From NCBI GenBank assembly GCA_044353165.1, contig JBILCM010000111.1, forward strand, positions 1-5,960: 5,960 nucleotides of DNA. The letters run 5' to 3'. The first letter of the stretch is position 1. Every line of letters begins with the position of its first letter. The notes below the pieces were generated by a model. It saw only the letters and a program-made list of their open reading frames with translations. It was not told where the DNA came from and did not search any database. This DNA comes from JBILCM01 sp044353165. GTDB lineage: Bacteria; Bacillota; Bacilli; Paenibacillales; YIM-B00363. Positions 1 through 5,030 of this stretch are shown here, piece after piece. Both the position numbers and the translations under genes were made by a program.

Positions 1-1
1 A

Positions 2-121
2 AGTTTTTATAGTTTGGCAGAGGCTGCTCAAGATCATTACCTGAATCTGAAATTACAAGAGTCGATCCTGAAGAAAGAACCGGTGCAGACGACCACACAA
101 CCATGGGCAACGGGTGAATGA
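2..121 (+). CDS. 3' end of an unidentified protein (partial, last 39 residues)
   Basis: An open frame enters from the left edge and stops at TGA 119-121. The visible tail begins SFYSLAEAAQDHY, contains a charged stretch LKLQESILKKEPV and ends PWATGE. The composition (helix-like, amphipathic, charged) looks like a normal soluble C-terminus. The two other plus frames have early stops at 10-12 (frame 1) and in the ACC-TGA near 50 (frame 3), so this is the only frame that runs through. It ends 16 bp before the preferred start of the permease gene, which suggests the two are co-transcribed. I do not recognise the family from this fragment and offer no function. Confidence 0.55.
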   Translation, partial: SFYSLAEAAQDHYLNLKLQESILKKEPVQTTTQPWATGE

Positions 122-137
122 AGTAGGGATGGATACG

Positions 138-950
138 ATGGAAATTGTCATAATGGCGTTATGGACAGTGGTTGGGTTTTGTGCTGCATTCATTGGCAGT
201 GTGCTTGGGTTAGGCGGGGGCGTGGTGATTGTACCAGCGCTTTATTATTTGTCGCCGTTCGTCATAGAGACGCCCCTGTCGATTGCGCAAGCCGTGGGAA
301 CTTCGATGACGGTCATCGTCTTTTCGTCTTTCTTTTCGCTCATCAAGTTTTATTCGCAACAACGTGTGGATGTCCGCGCTGCTTTGCTGTTTTTTGCAAC
401 AAGCGGACCGATGACGATCGTTGGTTCGATGTGGACATCGGCATTCCAACCGGCAACGTTCGAATTGTTATTTGGCATTTTCTTACTCGTCATGGCAGGA
501 TTGATCGCGAGCCGTCATTGGCTCCGACCGCTAAACATCAACTGGAGGGTCAAACGTGAATACACGGACACGCACGGACACGTGCATCGCTATCAATATG
601 GTGTGTGGCCCATCCTGTTGATTGGTGTTTGCGTGGGGCTCGTCTCTGGATTGTTCGGTATTGGCGGGGGAGCTCTCATGGTCCCCCTGATGCTCATCTT
701 GTTCGCATATCCACCGCACGTAGCGACCGCCACTTCGATGTTGGTCGTGTTTCTTACAGCCTTAGTAGGCGCCTCAACGAAAATGGTGCTCGGCGAAGTC
801 CACTTGATGAGCACACTTGCGCTCACACCTGGTGCGGTCGTCGGAGGATGGGTGGGTGCATGGATCACGGGGAAGATGAGAAGTCCCCTACTCACGCAAG
901 TGCTCTCGGTCGGATTTACGGCATTCGCCGTGTACTTGATCGCTCAGTAG
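138..950 (+). CDS. TSUP (TauE/SafE) family membrane permease
   Basis: This is a 270-residue polytopic membrane protein of the TSUP family (TauE/SafE/YfcA type), whose members move sulfur-containing or organic anions such as sulfite, sulfoacetate or sulfolactate across the cytoplasmic membrane. The internal duplication typical of the family is visible. Repeat one has a glycine-rich motif at residues 20-28 (GSVLGLGGG) and repeat two has its counterpart at 171-178 (GLFGIGGG), each followed by a V-P-hydrophobic stretch. A hydrophilic loop at about 128-155 separates the halves. ATG 138 is preferred because TAGGGA (124-129) lies 8 nt upstream. An in-frame ATG at 129 and GTG at 114 are possible, but GTG 114 has no ribosome site and overlaps the upstream gene. 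The stop overlaps the converging dioxygenase gene by 7 bp. The substrate cannot be told from sequence and no sulfur-metabolism genes are adjacent. Confidence 0.9.
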   Translation: MEIVIMALWTVVGFCAAFIGSVLGLGGGVVIVPALYYLSPFVIETPLSIAQAVGTSMTVIVFSSFFSLIKFYSQQRVDVRAALLFFATSGPMTIVGSMWTSAFQPATFELLFGIFLLVMAGLIASRHWLRPLNINWRVKREYTDTHGHVHRYQYGVWPILLIGVCVGLVSGLFGIGGGALMVPLMLILFAYPPHVATATSMLVVFLTALVGASTKMVLGEVHLMSTLALTPGAVVGGWVGAWITGKMRSPLLTQVLSVGFTAFAVYLIAQ

Positions 951-1798
951 CTTCCTGGAGGAATTCTGTCCCACTTGCGGAGCCAATCCCGATAAGTCGT
1001 GACAGATTGAGGATTGCGTGCACTGCGCGCCACGAACCCTTGTTTCTTGCCGGAGTCCGTAACCACATCCGTCGCTTCAAAGCGAATGTCCATGGACCAG
1101 CGGACGGCATCCGAATGATTCGACAGCGCGCGATGGGGAATCATGTGATCGAAGATGACGACGTCACCGGGGTCCATCTCGATCGATACGCCTTGCAACG
1201 TACTTGCTTCTTCCTTCGGCAAGCCGACAAACCCGCTCACTTCATCCAATGTGGCATCAAGCAACTTGTCCTTGAAGAAACCAGGCGCCATCTGCAAGCA
1301 ACTGTTGAACTCTGTGACTCGTTGCAGCGGCATCCACATTGAGACGACATGCCGATGCTCTGCATCGCGGTAATATTGCGCATCTTGGTGCCATGGGGTG
1401 TCTGTCCACTTCTGATCAGGCAATTTCGGCCGCGCGTTGAAGATGCCATGCACCGACACTTCATCGGTGTCCAGCAAGTCTGCCGCGATATCGACAAACA
1501 CCGGATGTTTGAGAAATTCATACATATACGGGCTGACCAAATCCCTGCGTGGGCTGCGGAGATACATCGGCTTCCCTGCCAAATTCCATGCCACGACGAG
1601 GCGGCGTTCGAAATCGATCTCCGCACATGTCGTATTCAGCAAGCCTTCCGTGAACCATCGGACAATCGTATCATCGACCCAACGCTCCAACACCTTGCGT
1701 GCCAAATCTACGGCGTCCGGAGGTACCACTCCTTTAAGCAACACATAACGATTTTCATTATAGAATGAGAGCTGTTCTTTCGTTAGAATATAACTCAA
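944..1798 (-). CDS. phytanoyl-CoA dioxygenase (PhyH) family Fe(II)/2-oxoglutarate oxygenase
   Basis: This 284-residue cytoplasmic protein belongs to the PhyH family of non-haem Fe(II)/2-oxoglutarate oxygenases, which hydroxylate small substrates using O2 and 2-oxoglutarate. The iron triad appears intact: H137 and D139 in WHQDAQYY, and a distal histidine, most likely H222 in IPHRALSNHSD. R233, eleven residues further on, is the expected 2-oxoglutarate-binding arginine. CLQMAPGFFKD (167-177) matches the family's 'iPGSHk' strand, and the N-terminus (LTKEQLSFYNENRYVLLKGVVPP) is typical. The start is TTG 1798: an in-frame stop lies two codons upstream, and GAAGAGG is found about 11 nt before it on the minus strand. 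It lies 103 bp downstream of the AraC gene on the same strand, and a palindromic element with a possible -10 box sits in the gap. The substrate is unknown; family members act on lipids, secondary metabolites and amino-acid or sugar derivatives. Confidence 0.9.
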   Translation of the reverse strand: MSYILTKEQLSFYNENRYVLLKGVVPPDAVDLARKVLERWVDDTIVRWFTEGLLNTTCAEIDFERRLVVAWNLAGKPMYLRSPRRDLVSPYMYEFLKHPVFVDIAADLLDTDEVSVHGIFNARPKLPDQKWTDTPWHQDAQYYRDAEHRHVVSMWMPLQRVTEFNSCLQMAPGFFKDKLLDATLDEVSGFVGLPKEEASTLQGVSIEMDPGDVVIFDHMIPHRALSNHSDAVRWSMDIRFEATDVVTDSGKKQGFVARSARNPQSVTTYRDWLRKWDRIPPGSY

Positions 1799-1826
1799 TC
1801 CTCACACATCCTCTTCCATTTCATGA

Positions 1827-1857
1827 TGACTTGATCATAATCGATGATGTGAAGTCA
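1827..1857 (-). promoter_or_regulatory. nested inverted repeat over a candidate phyH promoter
   Basis: TGACTT (1827-1832) is matched by AAGTCA (1852-1857). Inside these, ATCAT (1834-1838) is matched by ATGAT (1844-1848) around AATCG. On the minus strand a TATGAT hexamer (1839 to 1834) falls inside the palindrome, about 36 bp before the phyH start. The -35 region at 17-bp spacing reads CGTTCT, which is poor. The layout suggests an operator covering a weak promoter that would need activation or be repressed. An mRNA hairpin in the phyH leader is the alternative. No regulator can be assigned. Confidence 0.4.
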
Positions 1858-1892
1858 GAACGATACCCAAATGAATGAAAAATTTGATCAAA

Positions 1893-1906
1893 TGTGATGT
1901 TTCACA
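1893..1906. repeat. inverted repeat TGTGA-N4-TCACA at the araC 3' end
   Basis: TGTGA (1893-1897) and TCACA (1902-1906) flank a 4-base loop and include the araC stop codon (1902-1904). On the minus strand the repeat is followed by the 12-bp palindrome ATTTGATCAAAT (1882-1893), which runs into a TTTTT stretch. Read as RNA this is a short AT-rich hairpin pair that could slow or partly stop araC transcription. The stems are too weak for a confident terminator. Confidence 0.35.
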
Positions 1907-2804
1907 ATATGGATTCAGAGGAAAGGGTAGGGCGGAACTGCTTCGGGCTGATTCCGCTCCAGCGCTTGAACTGCCGGCTGAAGTGGCTAAGCGATGCGAA
2001 TCCGAGCTCAATCGCGATCTGTTCCACCGACATCGGCGTGTGGATGAGCAATTCTTTCGCCTTGCGCATCTGCAAGATGGAGAGATACTGCCGCGGCGAC
2101 ATGCTATATACCTTCGCAAAGATGCGGCTAAGGTGGTTGCGGCTGACGTGAAACTGGGCAGCCAGCTCGCTGACGAGCAACACCTTGCTGTGTTGTGCCT
2201 CGAGCAAGCGCGCTACACTGTGCGCGAACGCAGCCTCATGCGCGGTGATGTTCCTCGCATCCACAGGCGCGGTATCTAGCGAGCTCACCCACGTCATCAC
2301 AAGATGCAGCATGAGCGAGATGAACGACAACCGCCGTTCAGGCGAGAGCAGCATCTCCGATTCATGCGCGCCTTGAAGTGTGCCCTCCGTTGCCGCCACA
2401 GTCAACCAAGAAAGCAAGTCCGATGAAAAATGTTGGAATCGGAGAGCATCGGCATGGTTCGAGGTTACATGGATCAGCGGTGTTGCCCATAAGCGGCTGC
2501 GCAACTCGGGATCTTCCGTATCGAAACTGATGGATACATAAGCGAAATCTTGTGCTGAATCATTCAACGTGCTATGGCGAACACCAGGCTTTAGTAACAG
2601 CCAATCGCCTGTTTGCAGTCTATACGGCTCATCTTTCACCCACTCGATGACACTGCCCTCGACACAGTAAAGCCATTCGAAAGTGGTATGATGGTGATCA
2701 TGGTACGACCAACCCGGTGCGACACGGCGGTAATGTCCGTATATAAGAGGGATGGATAATGACATCTTGGGAATGACGATCGGCGATGGGGTCAAGGGGG
2801 TCAA
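1902..2804 (-). CDS. AraC-family transcriptional regulator with cupin-like sensor domain
   Basis: This is a 300-residue cytoplasmic DNA-binding regulator. Residues 12-100 form an AraC-type cupin sensor, with H37-x-H39-x3-E43-x6-G50 followed by a G66...PG(74)xxH77 strand; this is the classical cupin metal-binding pattern, so a bound metal is possible. The AraC/XylS DNA-binding domain fills about 205-291. Its first helix-turn-helix lies at 210-232 (VSELAAQFHVSRNHLSRIFA), and the second at 259-281 contains ELGFASLSHFSRQFKR, with the conserved GISPKQFR end. The start chosen is TTG 2804, which has GCGGAGG 8 nt upstream. The frame can be opened further, to TTG 2876, but that would place the extended -10 promoter inside the gene. 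It lies upstream of phyH on the same strand and is divergent from thuA, so both are likely targets. The ligand is unknown; relatives often sense sugars. Confidence 0.92.
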   Translation of the reverse strand: MTPLTPSPIVIPKMSLSIPLIYGHYRRVAPGWSYHDHHHTTFEWLYCVEGSVIEWVKDEPYRLQTGDWLLLKPGVRHSTLNDSAQDFAYVSISFDTEDPELRSRLWATPLIHVTSNHADALRFQHFSSDLLSWLTVAATEGTLQGAHESEMLLSPERRLSFISLMLHLVMTWVSSLDTAPVDARNITAHEAAFAHSVARLLEAQHSKVLLVSELAAQFHVSRNHLSRIFAKVYSMSPRQYLSILQMRKAKELLIHTPMSVEQIAIELGFASLSHFSRQFKRWSGISPKQFRPTLSSESIL

Positions 2805-2812
2805 GGTGAATG

Positions 2813-2819
2813 CCTCCGC
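2813..2819 (-). promoter_or_regulatory. ribosome binding site that fixes the araC start
   Basis: On the minus strand GCGGAGG lies 8 nt before TTG 2804. This is the best ribosome site near any in-frame start of the regulator. It lies just downstream of the predicted transcription start, so it argues against the longer 324-residue form starting at 2876. Confidence 0.7.
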
Positions 2820-2835
2820 AGTGTTTTCTGCTTCA

Positions 2836-2844
2836 ATTATATCA
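2836..2844 (-). promoter_or_regulatory. araC promoter, extended -10
   Basis: On the minus strand the sequence TGATATAAT (2844 to 2836) is a perfect TATAAT with the extended TGn element. No recognisable -35 hexamer is present at 16-18 bp (GCCAAA or neighbours), as is common for extended -10 promoters. The predicted start is near 2829, about 10 nt before the araC ribosome site. Its upstream region abuts the -35 box of the divergent thuA promoter. Confidence 0.6.
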
Positions 2845-2865
2845 TGCCTGTGCGATTGTTTGGCT

Positions 2866-2894
2866 TTGACCTGCAATCAAATTCCAGTTAGAAT
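2866..2894 (+). promoter_or_regulatory. thuA promoter, sigma-A type
   Basis: TTGACC (2866-2871) and TAGAAT (2889-2894) are separated by exactly 17 bp. Each differs from consensus at one position. Transcription should start near 2901, leaving a leader of only about 19-25 nt before the ThuA start. The -35 box sits where the divergent araC promoter would have its own -35, so a regulator bound between 2842 and 2871 could act on both. Confidence 0.6.
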
Positions 2895-2919
2895 TTGGAG
2901 GAATGGAGTGTGACATCCT

Positions 2920-3660
2920 TTGGACATGAATAAGACTGACAAATTGCGGGTGACCATCTGGAACGAATTCCGTCATGAGAAGCGTAATGCTGCGGTGCAG
3001 GCCGTATACCCTGACGGGATTCACGCCGCAATCGCCCAAAGCTTCGATGATCGCTTCGAGGTGCGCATCGCTACACTTGATGAGCCTGAGCATGGGTTGA
3101 CAGATGAGGTTTTACAGCATACCGACGTTCTGATCTGGTGGGGACATACGGCGCATCAAGAGGTGCAAGACAGCGTCGTTGAGAGAGTGCATGCGCGTGT
3201 GCTGTCTGGGATGGGGCTAATCGTGTTGCATTCGGGACATTTTTCAAAGATATTCAAGAAACTGATGGGCACAACCTGTAATCTCAAGTGGCGTGAGGCG
3301 GGCGAGAAGGAGCGCATCTGGGTGTTGTCGCCTGGGCATCCGATTGCTGAAGGCATCGGGGCATATTTTGAGATCGCGCATGAGGAAATGTATGGGGAAT
3401 TTTTCGATATTCCACAGCCGGATACGCTCGTGTTTGCCAGTTGGTTTGCAGGCGGTGAGGTATTCCGCAGCGGTTGTTGCTTCCTGCGAGGGCAAGGGAA
3501 AATTTTCTACTTCAGACCTGGGCACGAGACGTATCCGACATACTACCAAGCGGAAGTGCAGCGCGTGATTGCCAATGCGGCCCAATGGGCAGCACCGACT
3601 TCGCGTGAACTTACGACCTATGGGAACGCCAAACCGTTAGAGCCAATCCCAACGGAGTGA
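2920..3660 (+). CDS. thuA: ThuA-family protein (trehalose-utilisation type, class I glutamine amidotransferase-like fold)
   Basis: This 246-residue soluble protein matches the ThuA family along its whole length. It has the N-terminal RVTIWNEFRHE strand (10-20), LIWWGHTAHQEV (71-82), LHSGHFSKIFKKLMGT (103-118), NLKWREAGEKER (121-132), and the C-terminal GKIFYFRPGHETYPTYY (193-209). thuA and thuB are needed for trehalose and related disaccharide use in Sinorhizobium meliloti; thuB, the partner dehydrogenase, is not in this window. The substrate here is therefore inferred only as a sugar or sugar derivative. TTG 2920 is chosen because GGAG (2905-2908) lies 11 nt upstream. ATG 2926, two codons later, is equally in frame and cannot be excluded. 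The gene is divergent from the AraC gene and is probably the first of a short operon with the VOC remnant 28 bp downstream. Confidence 0.92.
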   Translation: MDMNKTDKLRVTIWNEFRHEKRNAAVQAVYPDGIHAAIAQSFDDRFEVRIATLDEPEHGLTDEVLQHTDVLIWWGHTAHQEVQDSVVERVHARVLSGMGLIVLHSGHFSKIFKKLMGTTCNLKWREAGEKERIWVLSPGHPIAEGIGAYFEIAHEEMYGEFFDIPQPDTLVFASWFAGGEVFRSGCCFLRGQGKIFYFRPGHETYPTYYQAEVQRVIANAAQWAAPTSRELTTYGNAKPLEPIPTE

Positions 3661-3688
3661 AGCGACACGCAACAACGAAAGGGGAAGA

Positions 3689-4014
3689 ATGATGACATTC
3701 AAGGTGCAGAACATCTTCGTGAATATGTCGGTGCGCGATTTGCCGCGATCGATGGCATTCTTTGAGGCCGTAGGCTTCACGTTCAACCGATTGCGGATGC
3801 GACCCAGACGACTGAAGTGTTGATTGCGTTAAGTGTGAATACGCGTGCGGAAGTAGATGCGCTCGTCGATCAAGCGATGGCGGCAGGCGCTGTTCAATAT
3901 GGTGAGCCGATGGATCATGGGTTCATGTATCAGCGAAGCTTCGCGGATCTCGACGGACATCAATGGGAAATTTTCTTTATGGATCCTTCGTATGTGCAGC
4001 CTACGGAGGCATGA
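3689..4014 (+). pseudogene. VOC/glyoxalase-family gene broken by an internal out-of-frame deletion
   Basis: Two fragments of one VOC (glyoxalase/bleomycin-resistance/dioxygenase superfamily) protein lie in different frames. The first starts at ATG 3689 (or ATG 3692, with AAAGGGG at 3678-3684) and reads QNIFVNMSVRDLPRSMAFFEAVGFTFN, then turns into unrelated residues and stops at TGA 3821-3823. From about 3787 the other frame reads PIADATQTTEVLIALSV and continues through DHGFMYQRSFADLDGHQWEIFFMDPS to TGA 4012. In intact relatives, as I recall them, about 30-35 residues separate the FTFN and TTEV segments; here they almost touch. So roughly 100 bp are missing, with a frame change at the AACCGATT junction. 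The lost part is the middle of the fold with its metal or substrate residues, so the product should be inactive. A GTG at 3817 could still start the 65-residue second half, but it has no good ribosome site. A sequencing or assembly gap is the alternative. Confidence 0.8.
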
Positions 4015-4062
4015 GTATACTGAATTCAATGACTGCGTGAAGCGCAAAGGAGCAAGATCACG

Positions 4063-4671
4063 TTGTTTGGTTGGGATGTATTGGCTTGGATTGGGATCAT
4101 CGCTTTCGCCATGAGCGGCGCGATGTCTGCGATGGAAGAAGACTATGATGTGCTGGGTGTGTGGATCATTGGTTTGGTTACGTCGTTCGGCGGGGGCATC
4201 ATGCGCGATGTGATTGTGTTGGACACGCGCGTGGCCGTCTGGGAGCACCCTTATTTGTTGTTGCTTGCCTCAATTGCTTGTTTGTTCGTCTACATCCTGC
4301 CCGGATTGTGGAGTCGTTATTTCAAAATGTGGATCTTCTTCGACGCCGTCGGCCTCGCGGCATTCTCCATTCAAGGTGCGTTGATCGCGCGCGCCATGGA
4401 TTTGCCACTGGCAGCCATTGTCGCTGCAGCTTTGTTGAGTGGATGCGGCGGAGGCATACTGCGAGATGTGTTGACACGGCGCAAACCGCTGTTGTTTCGC
4501 GAAGAGGTGTATGCAGTATGGTCGATTGTCGCTGGGCTTACGGTCGGGTTAGGATTTACACAAGATGACTGGACATTGGTGGTGTTGTTCGTGACGATGC
4601 TCGTATTGCGCTGGACGTCGGTCCAATACCAATGGCAACTGCCTAAGCGCAAGCGGGGAAGGATGTCGTGA
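4063..4671 (+). CDS. TRIC/YadS-type (UPF0126) membrane protein
   Basis: This is a 202-residue integral membrane protein of the bacterial TRIC family (UPF0126, YadS/YicG type). Related prokaryotic proteins form trimeric cation channels; glycine transport has also been proposed for some members. The two-repeat build is clear: SFGGGIMRDV (41-50) in repeat one and GCGGGILRDVL (127-137) in repeat two. Each contains the conserved GGG and R-D that break the helix and line the pore. About seven hydrophobic segments are seen, with a basic tail (KRKRGR) at the end. The start is TTG 4063, with AAAGGAG (4046-4052) 10 nt upstream. It follows the VOC remnant by 48 bp with no terminator between, so it is likely read from the thuA promoter. 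A functional link to ThuA is not evident and the co-location may be incidental. Confidence 0.9.
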   Translation: MFGWDVLAWIGIIAFAMSGAMSAMEEDYDVLGVWIIGLVTSFGGGIMRDVIVLDTRVAVWEHPYLLLLASIACLFVYILPGLWSRYFKMWIFFDAVGLAAFSIQGALIARAMDLPLAAIVAAALLSGCGGGILRDVLTRRKPLLFREEVYAVWSIVAGLTVGLGFTQDDWTLVVLFVTMLVLRWTSVQYQWQLPKRKRGRMS

Positions 4672-4691
4672 GGCATTGTCTATGAATATAT

Positions 4692-4710
4692 TAGCGATTG
4701 GCGGTCGCTA
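4692..4710 (+). repeat. inverted repeat after the TRIC gene
   Basis: TAGCGA (4692-4697) and TCGCTA (4705-4710) form a perfect 6-bp stem around a 7-base loop, 20 bp after the TRIC stop. It is followed by CCTTTACAATT rather than a clear T run, so it is at best a weak terminator. It ends 2 bp before the tRNA promoter -35 box and could instead be a protein-binding site or a read-through barrier. Confidence 0.4.
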
Positions 4711-4712
4711 CC

Positions 4713-4741
4713 TTTACAATTACCCACACCCATGATAAAAT
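4713..4741 (+). promoter_or_regulatory. tRNA-Leu promoter
   Basis: TTTACA (4713-4718) and TAAAAT (4736-4741) are spaced by 17 bp. The -10 box has an extended TGA just in front (4733-4735). The predicted start near 4748 gives a 5' leader of about 20 nt before the mature tRNA, normal for RNase P processing. Confidence 0.7.
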
Positions 4742-4767
4742 TTCAACTGTCTATTTTATTGAAATGA

Positions 4768-4849
4768 GCGGTCGTGGTGGAACGGCAGACACGCTGTCTT
4801 CAGGCGGCAGTGCCCACAAGGCGTGAGAGTTCAAATCTCTCCGACCGCA
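4768..4849 (+). tRNA. tRNA-Leu, anticodon CAG
   Basis: An 82-nt class II tRNA can be folded by eye. The acceptor arms are GCGGTCG (4768-4774) and CGACCGC (4842-4848) with discriminator A4849. The D arm has GTG and CAC with a GG in the loop. The anticodon stem CTGTC/GGCAG encloses the loop TTCAGGC, with anticodon CAG at 4801-4803. The long variable arm has GCC pairing with GGC, and the T arm is GAGAG-TTCAAAT-CTCTC. The long variable arm, the A discriminator and the CAG anticodon make this a leucine tRNA reading CUG. The 3' CCA is not encoded; TGA follows the discriminator, so CCA must be added by tRNA nucleotidyltransferase. It stands alone, with its own promoter and terminator. Confidence 0.95.
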
Positions 4850-4870
4850 TGATTTTCACAAAATTCGTCC

Positions 4871-4890
4871 ACATTCAGCTACATTCAGCC
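4871..4890 (+). repeat. tandem 10-bp repeat in the tRNA trailer
   Basis: ACATTCAGCT is followed directly by ACATTCAGCC, two copies differing only in the last base. They lie between the tRNA and its terminator. The second copy merges with the first base pairs of the terminator stem. This is probably a small local duplication without function. Confidence 0.5.
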
Positions 4891-4928
4891 CTCGTTGTAC
4901 GGAATCCGTTCCGGGAGCGAGGGTTTTT
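4887..4928 (+). terminator. rho-independent terminator of tRNA-Leu
   Basis: The outer stem CCCTCG (4889-4894) pairs with CGAGGG (4918-4923). An inner stem CGGAA (4900-4904) pairs with TTCCG (4909-4913) around TCCG, with a small internal loop between the two stems. Five T residues (4924-4928) follow at once. It isolates the tRNA transcript from the CHASE2 gene. Confidence 0.85.
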
Positions 4929-4972
4929 GCATATATGGAGCAAAAAAACCGCCCGAGTGAGGATCCATGAAG

Positions 4973-4978
4973 TATAAT
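4973..4978 (+). promoter_or_regulatory. candidate -10 box of the CHASE2 gene
   Basis: A perfect TATAAT lies about 53 bp before the CHASE2 start codon and just after the terminator. The region 16-18 bp upstream (around CCGCCCGA) has no -35 match and there is no extended TG. The promoter, if real, is weak or depends on an activator. Confidence 0.4.
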
Positions 4979-4986
4979 AGGGTTGT

Positions 4987-5010
4987 TTGCATCGCAAGTT
5001 GCATCGTAAG
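4987..5010 (+). repeat. tandem 12-bp repeat in the CHASE2 leader, possible operator
   Basis: TTGCATCGCAAG (4987-4998) is followed directly by TTGCATCGTAAG (4999-5010), with one mismatch. The first unit contains the inverted repeat TTGC-ATC-GCAA, and the junction forms GCAA-G-TTGC. The repeat lies between the candidate -10 box and the G-rich ribosome site, so a bound protein could block transcription, or the RNA could fold. No known regulator motif is recognised. Confidence 0.5.
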
Positions 5011-5030
5011 TATGGGGCGGGGGGCGTCGT

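Noticed and set aside
605..1342. Long plus-strand open frame (245 codons) across the permease end and the PhyH gene
   Set aside because: It runs in an alternate frame of the permease and antisense to PhyH, with low-complexity Arg/His-rich residues and no family likeness. Both real genes have clear motifs.
1349..1768. Plus-strand open frame of 139 codons opposite phyH
   Set aside because: Antisense shadow of the PhyH coding frame; no ribosome site and no recognisable domain.
1893..1906. Possible CRP/Fnr-type site (TGTGA...TCACA)
   Set aside because: The spacer is 4 bp, not the 6 bp of CRP sites, and it lies at the end of a gene rather than at a promoter. Kept only as an inverted repeat.
2903..2929. 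Eight-codon leader ORF whose TGA overlaps ATG 2926 of thuA
   Set aside because: GGAGG ends 1 nt before its ATG, too close to act, and the predicted transcript starts at about 2901, so there is no usable ribosome site. Likely chance.
4774..4977. Open frame of 67 codons through the tRNA and terminator
   Set aside because: It overlaps a fully folded tRNA and its terminator; no protein likeness.
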